64,000 nucleotides of DNA from Fasciolopsis buskii. Taxonomy: Eukaryota; Platyhelminthes; Trematoda; Plagiorchiida; Fasciolidae. Shown in pieces: positions 46,971 through 59,260 of this stretch. The notes below the pieces were generated by a model, which was not told where the DNA came from, did no database searches, and saw only the letters and a program-made list of their open reading frames with translations. Where the stretch lies: NCBI GenBank assembly GCA_008360955.1, contig LUCM01000819.1:73266-137265 (forward strand). The letters are read 5' to 3'. Both the position numbers and the translations under genes were made by a program. The number at the start of each line of letters is the position of its first letter. The first letter of the stretch is position 1.

Positions 46971-48512
46971 CTGGAGACAACTCATGTCTGTCAGTGAGGT
47001 ATTGGCTTTGTACTATGCAGAAATGAAACCGTAACTAAACTGGCCAGTACAATAGTTTATAATTTTACGGTTTAAGAGACATTCTATTTGTTTTCTTATC
47101 AGAGGATATTTTTCCTCTCGTTTGCTTTCACCTAGACCCTCGATCTTGTTTACAATTTATTTGCAAGCCACTGAGTTTTATGTACAAATTTTGGACTGAA
47201 AATGTTTACTTGATACTTCAATAACATCAAATATTTTTTTGGAATGAAGTGCAACGGTGTATGACGGCAATTAAATAGACTGCGCATTTGTATGTAACTC
47301 GTTGCAAGAAAGACAAAACGGCTGACGGTTTTGAGTTGTGAAGAATATTTATATTTGTAGCGCACTGATATACTTTGTCTACTGTGAATTAATAAAGTAG
47401 GCAAAGTACATCGGGAAAGTGAAACAGGGAACAAAATTGGAGAGTACAAAATCACCGAGGGTTTGCCGTCCAAATACAGCTCGTCCACACCTTTTGTCTC
47501 GTCATTCCTTCGGCATTAAATAACAGTTACATTAGCTTGTGTGTAGAAGACATCTTAAGTGAAAACCTGGGAATCCTTCCGCTTTTCGGTATTCTTTGGC
47601 AACTGTTTGACAGCACTCTGCTATCACTTATTGGGCTACGTTTGCTTTTGGCAACCCAGGCCTGGAGTAGCACAAACGCACGATTGTGAACATCGCATAT
47701 GGCAAGCAGGCACGTCAGGCGGGAAGCTAATGTATCAGAAATGCGAATTGTTGAGCCAGTACTGATTTCTGTCGATAGCCGAAATGCGACTTTGTTTCAA
47801 CCCAGGTCCCGACGCTACTAAACGATGGCCTGGTGTTACTGGGAGGTAATCCGAATCTACTATGACATACCAAAACATCACCGGTGGCCGCAAAACGCAC
47901 CAAAATGATTTGTTTTCAAGGTTGATCAATTCTATCCAGCTTTCTTGAAAAGACGTCACAAAAAATTAGGAACTGCTTAAAATGGTTCATCTAACAATAC
48001 TGGCAAAGAGCAAAAGCGAAACATTATTGAAGCTGACTTTATAGCGTGGAAATAGTGCACGCTAGCAGTGTTCCAGCTGCTCATGCGAAATAATGTGATG
48101 AACATAATGCCGCAAACCTTTAAAAAGTTACACATTGAGAATATCATTTCAGTATTCCTAGAGATCATTGTTTTCACATGTTTTAATGACATTAAATTCT
48201 GGAGGACGTTTGGTCAGGTGACTAGATAAAGACGGTTTGAACGCTGTAAGTAACTCTTTCTCCATTAGGTGTTTCTTATTAGTTTCCCTATAGTATTACT
48301 CTTATTAGTAAAATAATCAATATATATATATATAAGATATAATTCGTTATCGGTAACATCAGTTTGTTGCTGTAAATGGAAGATTTGTTTATATTTTATC
48401 AAGCGAAACCTGTCAGATCTGGAATGAGCTAATGAACAGGTCAAAATAAGTCATTTACATTTAATTAAATTTTTCGCGCTTAAATTTGGCGGACCTATAG
48501 AGAAATCGGCAG
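46971..48512. other. Unassigned region
   Basis: A minus-strand stretch at 47150-47488 is open for 112 codons but has no domain. An (AT)n microsatellite lies at about 48320-48334. No gene called. Confidence 0.3.
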
Positions 48513-48797
48513 TCAGTTTTGTGTCAATATTTTCTTTCTGTTTCGTGGATCTTGGTAAAATTCTGGCCTATTTTGATCCGTGCATTTCCTTTGTAGACCG
48601 CCGTATTCACGTTTGGCCTCTCTTTCGGAATGGGTGAACCATCTGCCGTTGGGAAGTTTTTCACTGTAATCATTGACGAAATAAAAACACTCCTCATTGA
48701 AAAGAACTTTCATCCTCAGAAAGCCGCGTTTGTTACACGTGCATGTGTTATGACAAATGCAATATCTTGGTCTACGATGATGCAAACAAAACATCAC
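48513..48797 (-). CDS. Hypothetical small protein or exon
   Basis: Open for 94 codons and ending in TGA. The C-terminal two thirds are polar and charged, with text such as FYFVNDYSEKLPNGRWFTHS and EREAKREYGGLQRKCTDQNR. The N-terminal third is cysteine/histidine-rich (CLHHRRPRYCICHNTCTCNK) and may be intron or untranslated sequence. No family recognised; it may be the last exon of a gene with its upstream exons beyond 48.8 kb. Confidence 0.25.
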   Translation of the reverse strand: MMFCLHHRRPRYCICHNTCTCNKRGFLRMKVLFNEECFYFVNDYSEKLPNGRWFTHSEREAKREYGGLQRKCTDQNRPEFYQDPRNRKKILTQN

Positions 48798-50590
48798 AAC
48801 AAGGGTTACATTTACAGCATATCTACTAATTTTACTAGTTGTATTTTCACTTGAATCCGGTTTTAAGATGATGCATTCATTGTCTAGTCACGTTTGATGA
48901 TACAGAAATAGCAGTGAGACATTTCCGTCGAGCAAAACTGCGTCCATCACGGATTCGCCCAACGATTTGATACCTGGACAAAATACGCTTGCAATCACTG
49001 TTGACAGTTAACGAACACGCTTGCAAACGCGAAGGAATTTTTTATTAAACTGACAGCATCGTCACTTGAATATGTATCTGTGTCACCAGCTCTCTGATGT
49101 CGTCGATACGTGTTTGCTATAAGGCATACTATACAGAGGCTTACTGATGCTTTGCCGCAACACGGTAATGTTTAACCCCATTGTTTACACCTAACCTTCA
49201 TGGAAATTTAATTTTTATCTGCGTTGACTTTCTTGTAAATGTTTCATATAATCCAATTTCTCAGTGAAAATTGTGTTTCACTTGTGAATACTTTGTACGT
49301 GGAGGATGACGTCTGCGCATTTGGCCCGACCTCCATCGTGCCACGTATTTAGCAGCTGGTGATTGACTGATAGCTGCAGAATGCAAACAAGAGTATGCCA
49401 ATCCCTTGGTATACTAAACGCCGTTACGTTCTAACGCGCACTTGCTGATAATTACAGTGAGACTAACAAACTTCAAAGGGTACTTAGAGAAATTTCAGAG
49501 TTAACATATATATAAAAATAAATTGTTTTACAGGGAATATAAGTGAGCTAAGAGCTTTTTACTGCGGTCAAAAAAGGGTCCGCAAATGTACCCGGGTGAT
49601 TTTTAAAGTGGTTGATTTCATGTAGTTTTGCGGCATGAGAAGGTCGTTTGGGGCTACATTCTGAAACTTTTGCTCTTCTTGGGTAGCCGTGGCCTGCCTG
49701 AAAGTGACCAGAAAAGTTAATTTAAGCAAAAGCTGCGATAAGAGAATTTAGAAACATTGAATTTAATTTCAGAAAGTGTCACTATAACTGGTCTGGCTCA
49801 AACGTAGTAGTCCTCACTTGACATCGGATCTGAATATGAGGCAAACTTATCTGCACTCGCATCAGTTCACTAACTCGTGATTATCGACTTCAGTTCTTAA
49901 AGCATTCGGATGGGTCCCAGTTACCATCATTTAATTTAAAGCAGTCTTGCATGTCTTCCGATGGGTTATAAAAGTGAAGTTATCTCGCCAGTTCTCTGAA
50001 TGTTTTTGTTTCATGTGACTAGCGTCGTTTTCATGAGAGTGGATTGTATCAGTGGTTTTTACGGTCACTCGGTCTTCCCTTCTTCCCTTCTCGCTGGACG
50101 CGATACGTAACTCCAATGGGGCTCGTACTTTGAATCCGTTTTCCCCAACGTTTTTTGGCTACGCTCGTTATTTCGGCAATCAATGGCATTTGTTAGACTC
50201 GCGAATATTCTTTTCTTCTGAATTGACCATTTCTGTTAACCTGTGAACATTTGGCAAAGTGGATGCTAAGGACCCCACGTACGCAGCACACGTGGTGTGA
50301 GCGGCACAGCATATACTATTTATCCGGGACTGAAACGAAATCGTTCCACCACTCAAACCCTCTGTCTCATCCGCGTGGCACTGAGACCAGCTTGCCCAAA
50401 TCTCGTGACAAAATGTGCGATGAATGAGCTGGACCAAACGCAATAACACAGCGCCAGAACTTGATCGCTATTCATGTTAAGTCATTCGATTTTTGCGGAG
50501 TAACGAAGACTTGTAAAATGTGCTGCAGACACCGCCAGTAATATCCACCCACTTGTCCATCCAGTTAATCAAGATGGTAGTGTGCAATCG
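48798..50590. other. Unassigned region
   Basis: No coding signal or repeat recognised. Confidence 0.3.
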
Positions 50591-50594
50591 AGCC

Positions 50595-51740
50595 CTAATC
50601 TGGAAAAGAAATATTTAAATTGCTCAGTACCACTAAAAACCCCAGAGGTTGGTCAGGATAGTACTTTTTATTACTTCCAAGGCGTAGTACTATGGCTATG
50701 AATGGCATTTCCATCCTTATTCTCCTAAAGATCTCCTTCAGTTTGTTCATGAATCTACTAGGTGCACTTTGCATGTTGTGGTTTCCTTTGTTCGTCATAA
50801 CTATGACCTTATATAGATCAAAGTAATCAGTAAGTTGTTATTTGTATGCTATTTATTTCTCTTCCAATCTGATTCATGATCTACTTGGCTCAAAAAATCG
50901 GGAACATTTGGCTGACCCAGGCTCCTATTAGCATGGATATCTGACTGCTATGGCAGTAAAAACTCGGTACAAACCACTGAGCAATGGAACAAAACCCTTT
51001 AGTTAACAATTCATGACTGCCTCAAGATGCTATTCTTTCTCCCTGTTCATTTTCGATGTATTTCAGTCACTTACCAACTATGCTTACGAGGTTGCATTCT
51101 ATCAGGCCATATCTGAAATTAAAAACCACCGTCATTTTTCCGGCGGCTTCTTTTCTCCTTACCACTTTTCTGGTTTACAAATTAACCCACTTAAATGTTT
51201 CGAATAACTATTTTCTTTTTTCCGGTCTACGTGCTCATCTTAACCACCCTTCACAACCACAGAGACACTTTCCAGGGTCTACTCTGATAAATGTTTCGGA
51301 GTCATTAATTCAAACGAAACTCTGAGGTGGTCGCCTTATGTAAATACGCCTTGTGATTCATTATTTTGAACAAAATAGATGCCGTTTTCGGAAAAAAGCA
51401 GAATGTCATCTTTTCGTTCTCCCAGCTGTGAGTTTTTCTACTCGTCTTTACTATTTTCCTGCAATTCGCGCTGAAATCAGGTTTTAAGATCCATCTCCAA
51501 CTCATGCCAACATTCAGTGATGTTACTGACTGATTTAGCCCTGGAAATGCATGATCAAAGTTTGCGTGCTTGCAGAAAGCTTGCAAATGAAGAATTTTCT
51601 GGTCTCACTCGTCCTTCTGGTTAGCGAGTCTTGCTTACCATTTTCAACCCAGTGATAAATGCACCCTTTTCGGTTTTTGACTAAAATGTGTGTAAGAAAA
51701 AGCCTATGCAGTTCAATGTAGCTTAATATAGGCCTTGGAA
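50595..51740 (+). mobile_element. CR1-like LINE, highly degenerate RT copy
   Basis: Starts near 50620 with ccactaaaaaccccagaggt, matching the KITTGVGPD coding segment of the other copies. Near 50900 it has acatttggctgacccaggct, matching the segment between motifs A and B, and near 51070 it reads LTNYAYEVAFYQA, where the other copies read FKYADDAAPSQA. Thus YADD has become YAYE (51079-51090). Large parts are missing, and no AATAC tail was found. Confidence 0.6.
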
Positions 51741-52440
51741 CCATGAAGATCGTTCAGATTTATTACTTAGTACTTAGTGTCCATCACTTTGCATTATCTG
51801 GCTATCAGTCTATATTCTCTAGATTCCATCTAATGACTACCGCCTGTTTTTTATTCATTGCTCTGCCCGAAATGTTCGTGAACGTTTACACGCAGTTTAT
51901 TTATATCTGTTCCATGAGGATTATATTTGCCTTCATGAAGGAACGTACAGTTTTGTTAGATTTCGGGAAATTGATGTCCGCACGATAAAATGAAGTCACA
52001 TTTCACCGTGTTTCTTGGTATAATGTCATAATATATGTTGACCCTATCCCATAACACTGTCTGTATTATTTCCCTCTCTCCCGAACAAATCAGTTAGGCC
52101 TCGTTATAATCCGTAGTTACATTCTAACTGAAAACGTGGCTGCCATTCTGCCCCTACCATAGATTTTCTTGTCGACTGGTGCACATTGTAGACTACAAAG
52201 AGCATTTGGAGGTCGCCTACGATACAAGGGTGGTCATTACTCGTATTTCGCAATCTTTACAGACATTGATCCATTATCCACCCTGATAATGTTCCGAATA
52301 GATATGGACTGTAATAATATTGTTGTCATGATAATTACAAGTAGTCGCGATATTTAATAAACTTGAACGTAGATGCCACTAAAATCTCATTTGAATCGTT
52401 AAGAGCGTGAATATATGATAAGTTCATTTAAGAACTACAT
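51741..52440. other. Unassigned region
   Basis: Short hydrophobic open stretches only; nothing recognisable. Confidence 0.3.
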
Positions 52441-52529
52441 GGTGATTTGCCGGAGGATTTTCGTCGGCAAGGCCAGGCTAACCTTCAGAAGGGGGACACA
52501 AGGCCCGATAGTATTGGTTCTTCTCAGTG

Positions 52530-52672
52530 GTATGTTTCGCATACGGATGGGTGAAAAACATTTCCCAGGAAGCACATGACCGGCTTCGCAGTTATTGTCG
52601 CTCTTCAGGTATGCAAAACCGATCGTGTGTTTCCGGGGTAACTTTTTTCATCCATCCGTATTCGAAACATAC
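52530..52672. repeat. Imperfect 54-bp inverted repeat with 35-bp loop (hairpin)
   Basis: Left arm 52530-52583 starts gtatgtttcgcatacggatg. The reverse complement of right arm 52619-52672 starts gtatgtttcgaatacggatg. The arms are the same length without gaps and differ at roughly ten positions. A related single arm with an inverted loop lies at 43728-43815. It is likely a foldback or MITE-like repeat. Confidence 0.8.
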
Positions 52673-52947
52673 TACTGAGATCAGCATAGATGGCTTAGCC
52701 CAGTGTTACTCATGTGTAATAATGAGGACAGTAGAACAACGGTTGAATGCACTCAGTCAGATGCTTAAACGAAATCGAATAGATTTCGTTAAAATTTTCC
52801 ATAATGGAACACCGTTTATTAAATGAATACAGCAATGATCAAGTAATATTTTGATTGGGGAGACTGCAATGAACTGATTACAGTGATGTAGTTTTGTGGC
52901 CATTAAAAACTCATATAACTACATTGACTTAGACTAATGACCGGAGT

Positions 52948-52969
52948 TTATATATATATATATATATAT
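52948..52969. repeat. (TA)n microsatellite
   Basis: About ten TA dinucleotide repeats. Confidence 0.9.
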
Positions 52970-53071
52970 TACTTTCTTCATTATTGGAATAACAGTGTAC
53001 ATCATTTTTTGAGAAGAGGGCCGCTGCCAAAACAGGGCTGCAATTGGGAGGTTGACCGGCGGTGGGAGGAT

Positions 53072-53524
53072 TCAAGCCGCTACCTTCACGTCCAAACACC
53101 ACGACCTTATCGACTTGGCCATCGCCGGCTTATTAGGCCTAACTCGGGCCGTGGAATCGTTCTCTACTCGACCAAAGGTGCTCGTGTACTCATTCACCGC
53201 CTTCGTTCCCTCCGAAATCGCATGCCTAGCTAGCTCACATGGGAGCAGCAATCGAACTGCAGTCCAGATCTCTCTGCTCGTGATCGTCGACCGCTTGTTG
53301 TAGCGAGCAAGACGACTGGGCTCAACAGCAACACCCTTGAAAATGTCATTCACAAAGGAATTCTTGATGGAAATCGCCTTCGAGGAGATATCAGTGTCGG
53401 GATGAACCTGCCGTAACACATTGTAGATGCAGATAGCATAACTCTTCTTCCTCCTGCACTTCTTCTTGCCAACCTTCGGCATCTTCTTCACAGCTTTACC
53501 AGAAACGACTTTGGGTGCCATCAT
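53072..53524 (-). pseudogene. Histone H2B-like copy, diverged, with lost stop
   Basis: Residues 1-116 follow histone H2B from end to end: a basic N-terminal tail ([20 protein letters not shown]), [42 protein letters not shown] and GTKAV ending in YTSTF. There is no frameshift and no internal stop. But usually invariant positions are changed (for example C in place of Y in the alpha-1 start, P in the alpha-2 EASRLA segment, W for Q in SREIQTAV, C for G in LLPGELA). The usual YTSTK-stop end is replaced by 33 extra residues. H2B pairs with H2A in the nucleosome; these changes would probably prevent that. No other core histone gene lies nearby, so it is an isolated copy, perhaps a retrocopy. Confidence 0.8.
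53136..53150 (-). promoter_or_regulatory. Decayed histone 3' stem-loop remnant
   Basis: On the minus strand ggcccgagttaggcc, about 25 bases after the expected H2B stop codon. Canonical replication-dependent histone mRNAs end with a six-base-pair stem and four-base loop at this place. Here only four pairs remain and the loop lacks its U-rich core. Confidence 0.35.
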
Positions 53525-56219
53525 AGTAGATCACGAGTAAACAGTACGTCAGCAAATTACACATGGAATGCGCTGATCGATACACAGATATCAGAGATCG
53601 AGAGACTAACCACATCCGCTGGGTTACGTGTTCAAACCTTCTTGTTCTAGCAGCTGAATGGCCTCGAATTTCAGAAGATTATATGCGCAGATCGACGAGG
53701 TCGTCCTGCGAAACCTAGACCTTAAATTTCCGAAGCAGTATCCCTGAAGAAGCCATCTTGATTTAATTTGAATCAACATCATTGATGGGATGAAAAAATG
53801 CTCACCAACCAATGTGCAGATTTATAAAGCGTTGTTGCTATAGGTGCAGGATTCAGACGATCTAACTTTTATTTTTTCTAATGAAGTTAACTTTGGAGTA
53901 CATGGAAAAACAGAAGTGCTTTTGTGAACAGTCTTGGGAAAAGTTACCCGTGATGACTGAACCTTTGACAACTTACCCACTGTTCTGATTAAGCCATACT
54001 AAAGCCAAAGAACATTTTGATATAAGGATCCATCCAAATGAGTGCTTTCAACCGTTGGACCTTTTTGGTTCCATACACTAATTCGAGTATTGCACAAATG
54101 TGTCAATAGATCACATCAACTAAATTTACATTTATAAACTGTTAGTAGTAACTATGGTCTTCGTCTGCCTGCAGCAGTGGAAGAAGAACGGAATACCATG
54201 ATAGTTGCAATTGATTCCTTAACGACTGTTTGATTATGATCGTCACTGGTTCCTAAATGACTTTCATAGTTTCACGGATGTCAGATAAACCCGTAATCAT
54301 AACGGTAGAATGGACGTAAACAAACCCAATACACCCCATTTTGCGACCGATGACCTTCAGTCTAGGGATTTTTTTCCTTTACAACTTTATTTAACACTTA
54401 CCCGTTTATTGCCTTGGAGAGTGGAATTTTCAGTGGATATTTAAATCAATTTTAACATTTTCTGTGCGCTTGTGATTTATGAGTAATAAGATCTCACCAA
54501 GATTGCAACAAGTACCAGTTGGAATGGAATCTACGATAGCCATTAGATGACCCATCCCCCCACTCTTTTCTGTCCCTTATGCGCTTCTCATGTCTCCTGT
54601 CAGCACAATAGTGTGCTTACATGAATGTGAGTGTGGGAACAGGGCTTATGAGGGTGGTTTAAAATGCACCGATTCGATCAGTTTTTCAATTCGAGCTAGT
54701 GGACAGATCGCCAACTGCTGGGGTAAATGCGTGAGTTCTCAATTCTACGAGTGCTTAGACTGAAAAACTCTGAATAAAATGTTTCAATTTTCCAGTGTAC
54801 TTTGCTTTTATGATGAAGAATGTCTGATGCCTGATACTTCCTGTTCACGACGCACTAGGACTGACAAAGATAGCATGCCCTTTCGATTATGACAATGTAT
54901 AGAACTGGAAGTGTAAAATGGTATGTTAACCATCCGAATTTGTCCTATTGTCCCGTGAAAACCAAATTTAATGTAGCTATGCTAGCGCAGAGTGTTAACT
55001 AGGTGTGTTAACTAGGTAAGTGTACCGCCTGTTAGCGACTCTACCGCCCGTATTCTTCAGCTACCTATGACGAAATTCGTCTTCCTAAGTCTGATTAATA
55101 GAATCCATTAGTTTTGCAATCGTGCCCTTACAATTAGCTTCGATTGATGCTTTTACTGGGTAGTATTGGTCATGACGGAAACCGGCGTAAACTTCATTTG
55201 GTCATGCTCCCTAACAGCTGCTCTGCTGAAGTGCTCTTTGAATTTGTCTGGGGTTACATACTCCAAAGAGGATATATGCATGTCTACGGCTGGCTATAGC
55301 CTATTAAGACTATGACAATTTCACATCTTGTTCAAGTGATGCGGATAACTGAGAATTCGGTTGTTTATCACCAAGGTCTTCGTTGTCTATCTACCACAAG
55401 AGGCCCGTACGATTCAGTTTCGTCCGTGTGAGTCATGCCAATACTGACGTTTCAGTCTAGCCCAGTTAGATAAGTCATCACGGCGGCTGCTAAACCCCCC
55501 ATAAGCTATTGTTACACATTAGAAACACTAGACGGTCTGTATGCTTCTAGGTCCGTCCATGGTTTGCGGATTGGGGAATGACCACTATCCAGGTTGTTAG
55601 CCTTGAAAAAGTTAGGGTCAAACGCACCGAATGAGCTGTAGAGGACAAACAGCAGCAGTGTCCAGGGCATGGTAGATTTCCACCTACCAAACGATCTCCC
55701 TAAAAGATATCACATGGGCCCGCTGAGGATATTACAATGTAGCGAACGTGTTCCGTAAACCAAGTGGAGTCATTTTCCTTTGTCCTGTTCAGCTGAACTG
55801 CGTCGTTTTCCTGAAGAGGCACATGAACCGATCAACTGGCCACCGGCTTTGATCGCTCCAAGGCTAGAGATGCATCCTGGAATAAAAATGTCCACTCTGG
55901 AACGGGTCACCAAGTAGTACAGCGGCTCACAGTGCATAAGAAAGAGAAAATGAAAATGAATGATCTTCGGACAGACACTTCTTGATCTTATTAACAAAAG
56001 CGACCTCCCACTGAGCACAAATGTTCTTCTGGTGGCTCCTTTTATTTGCCTTGCCAAAATACTTTCTTAGATTCTTCGGGAACTGCAGTCGGCCTTGTTA
56101 CTGGAAACGTCGCCTGAATAAATTCTGTCCCTGTTCTCTCGCATTCTCCCTCAAACAGTATCTAAATCTCACCCAACGTACTTTTCCTGGAAATTCTGAT
56201 GCATCCCCTTGTCCTCGGT
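53525..56219. other. Unassigned 2.7-kb region
   Basis: No histone neighbour and no recognisable domain. A minus-strand 62-codon stretch at 53624-53812 was inspected as a possible histone and rejected. Confidence 0.35.
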
Positions 56220-58830
56220 GCCCCTTCAAACTGGCCTCATTCAGTATGCTTAGACTGATGTATGTAAGTCAACAGGGGTGTTTAGCTCATGCACTGGAGA
56301 CCCTAGCCGTCAAAATCTGCTGTATCCAGGAGACTCGCAATCAGTCCCAGTGGACAGATGGCTATGAGCAGTGAGTCTTAGAGGTTCATGCAGAATAAAT
56401 AATCGCTGCTCTGATAGACACAACTTCTTTTTTGTCTCATCTTACGCACTAAAAACTGCAGCCCAGATCCAGTCAAGGATTCTTTCTATCAAAAGTTGCA
56501 CGGTATTTTACGGGATGACATCATGATTTTAGCAAGGGCCAGGAGTGCTAGAGTAGGTTGGCTGTCCTCAAATGAGGTGCACATAAAAGTTCCCTTCGAC
56601 CTCGATTCCTGTCGTTCTGAAAGCGAGGAACGTTTGTTGGCTCTGTGTTCAGACCATCAACTGTTTCTCGCTAATACGAGCTTCATATATCCCAATCGCC
56701 GGTACGTCACCTGGCGTCGGCCATCTTAGAATCATCGGTGGGCCGAAATCGACCATATCACTGTTGACCATAAAAGGCAACGCTACAAGACTGTCGATTG
56801 TACTGGAGCGCTCTTTTCGATTCCGACCACTTGTTAGTATGCACTAGGCTATCCATGCGCTTTGGTGGGTATTCTAAACGTATGATGCAGCGTTGGTTAT
56901 ATGCGCACTGGCTGAAAAGCCGGGACTTCCCCCACCTCAAAACATCAGTGAGCACTGGCCGTTTATCAAGAATATCTTACATTCTGCTGGCTTCGTGAGT
57001 TGTGGCCCAACTCGTTGCGTTGTGACACACTAGATTTCTGCTGTTTTTTTGCGCTTTCTTAACGCAAGCGAGTATATTCCGGTTGGTAGCAAGTATAATA
57101 AAGCACGGCTCCTAAAGAGACGTGCAGGCTTGCGTGGGAATGGGTAGCTCTGGTATCAATAAGATTTGAAGGTAGAACATGGCGCTGCCATGGGAAGTTC
57201 TCACAAGCCGTTTCTCCTCATCGGAGCTACCGGTAGAAAGGCATTAAGCTAATGGTTCGTCTGTCCACAGCCTGCATCGACTTCTTGTACACTGTGTCGG
57301 ATCAACTTATCAAAGCAACAACTAAACGGGCTATCAGTGTCAGCGCCTCCCACAGATATTCTGGAAAGCGTCCGGTGGCCTGCCACAACAGACCCACCAA
57401 CTGAGGTGGAGATTCTCTGGAAAATCCAAATACTAAGAAGTCACAAAGCGCCAGGGTCCGATAGCCTTTCCCCGGCTCTGTCTGAAGATGGTGAAACGGC
57501 TCTGGTAAGAGAATTCAAGTTCGAAGGTGATACTGTAGTAACGTACCCTCTTTGGCGAGAGTTTGATGGTCCGTATCATAGGAAAGAGCTTGCATGGTGA
57601 TTGCTAACTATAGGGGTAGTAGCCTATTCCCAATGGCCTCAGTGCTGCTTTAGCCTGTCATTCTTCACAAACTGTACAACACCCGTTAAGGGCAATCTCG
57701 TGAGGAACAGACTGGGTATTTAGTTGGATGTGGATGCATCCACCAAATCTTCGCCCTCCAACGGGTGTCAGACCACCGTTTTACTTTCTAAGAGGCAACA
57801 ATTATAGTGTTCTTAGACATCCCCACAGCCTTTGACTGTGTTCACAGGTCTGCACTATGGCAAGATTTGTTGAGAAATTGGATGCTTGCGAAGTATTTAT
57901 CAGTCCTCAGAGAGTTATACTGTCATGCTTCAAATCGAATTAAGACATGTGGACAGCCATCCACACCCTTCACCTTCTCCAATAGATTATGGTGATACTG
58001 CCCTATATCCCGATTTCTTTTCAAATTCGTCATAAAGAATATACTACAGAAAGGTTTATTTGGCCTTTTAGATGGTGGGGCTGAACTCCTCTCAGCGACT
58101 GAGTTGTTTCCTTGGAGTATGTTGGTTTTACCGCCTTGATGAGTGACAATTCATATGCAGTCCTATGCACGTTGGACCGCTAGGCGATTAAGGTAACAAG
58201 GTATAGAATGTGCTTTGCACCTTGAAAATGCAAGGTACTTCTTAAATATTGGTAGATTCTTGTACCGGCACTCACCTTTTAGAGTGATCGGTTAGAGGCA
58301 ATCAATGGCTTTAAGTGCTTCCCAAGTCTGATCACACTTGGCGGTGGTCTTGGGGAGAAGGTCTTACCAGGAATTGAGAAACCCAGAGCAGACTTTGCGA
58401 ACCTTTGAAATTTGTGGTGCCAACATGACATCCAGCCTTCTCTCAAGGGAAGGGAGTACAATGCCACGACGAGGTCCGTCGTCGCATGTTGGGTACAGTC
58501 GTCCTCTGACGGAAGTAATTGTTCAACATCGCCTTCGGTGGCTTGAATACTTACTACACTTGTGCCTGTCTTTTACCTTTTCGTGCTCCTTTTGGACGTA
58601 CTGAGCAGGGCTGGAAGAAGGAACGTGGCATTCAAGCTATGACTTGGAGTGGAGGTATGAAGACGTTAGCTTCGGCGTTGGCTTCGGTTGGCTCCTCCCG
58701 TCTCCATGGTCAGGGTCCAGCAGTTGGTAGTCACCCAGTCTGCTGCACTGACGTTCGGCTAGTGCAGTTGGTTTTATGCAAAATGCAAAATGCAGGGAAG
58801 AATCAACTCGCCGTTTAAAAACGAAAGCTT
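56220..58830 (+). mobile_element. RTE-type LINE, copy 2 (decayed, nearly complete)
   Basis: 5' endonuclease: CLAHALETLAVKICCIQETR near 56290 (E of the QETR motif is catalytic), SSYALKTAAQIQ near 56440, LLALCSDHQLFLANTSFIYP with NRRYVTWRRPS near 56640-56725, and a DHITVDH then LFDSDHLLVCTRL block near 56760-56850 (SDH histidine present). RT: SHKAPGSDSLSPALSEDGE near 57440, VFLDIPTAFDCVHRSALW near 57810 (motif A with intact first aspartate), a PISRFLFKFVI block near 58000 (motif B), and later PRRGPSSHVGYSRPLTEVIV and VQHRLRWLEYLL (family C-terminal zinc-less tail). The 3' end reads EQGWKKERGIQAMTWSGGMK and SALASVGSSRL. Numerous stops; inactive. A different subfamily from the copy at 29.9-32.8 kb, judged from the spelling of shared blocks. 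Confidence 0.85.
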
Positions 58831-59260
58831 GTTTGTTTTCCCCCGAAACTTAACAAACTTTCCTGCAAGCATAGAGGGGATTTAATCTCCGAAATGAATA
58901 TCAAGCCGGCGTCAACAATGATCGTCATAGCACCGGCCAAGAACCCGGCTATGATAATCCTTACCTTTATTGACTTTGAAGAGCTGTCAGCTGTCAGCTG
59001 CGTCATTTGGTCGTTAGGAAGGTAGGAATCGAACCCATAGTTTCCTGGTTGAAATGCGGTGTTGTTGACCTCTTGACTGCCATCGCATACCCAGAAATCT
59101 TGCATCCTATAAATGCCGTAAGAAGACTGTGAGATGGTCTGGTGATGGTAAATACAAGAAAATTCCAAAATCATTCTGCCCAGTGGCCGGGCCGTCCGCC
59201 TGTGATTGACCCATAACCACAGCATTTTTTGGATTCCGAAGACCACGTTCGATCTTTATG
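58831..59260 (-). repeat. SINE-like sequence with RNA polymerase III promoter boxes
   Basis: The minus strand has an A box (tggcagtcaagagg, 59069-59082) and, 33 bases downstream, a perfect B box (GGTTCGATTCC, 59025-59035), the spacing found in tRNA genes and tRNA-derived SINEs. A tRNA cloverleaf cannot be closed (no complementary acceptor ends), so I favour a SINE. Its limits are not defined; it follows directly on the 3' end of the RTE copy, whose machinery could have mobilised it. Confidence 0.45.

Noticed and set aside
46776..47034. Overlapping frames on both strands rich in tyrosine, cysteine and isoleucine
   Set aside because: Produced by the AATAC-type tail array of the LINE copy.
53624..53812. 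Minus-strand frame next to H2B considered as another core histone
   Set aside because: No histone H2A, H3 or H4 motif can be aligned in any frame.
57205..57235. Minus-strand ccgatgaggagaaac considered as a hammerhead core
   Set aside because: The invariant CUGAUGA is not present, stem II is missing, and the site lies in RTE coding sequence.
59018..59091. tRNA gene
   Set aside because: A and B boxes are present, but the acceptor and T stems do not pair.
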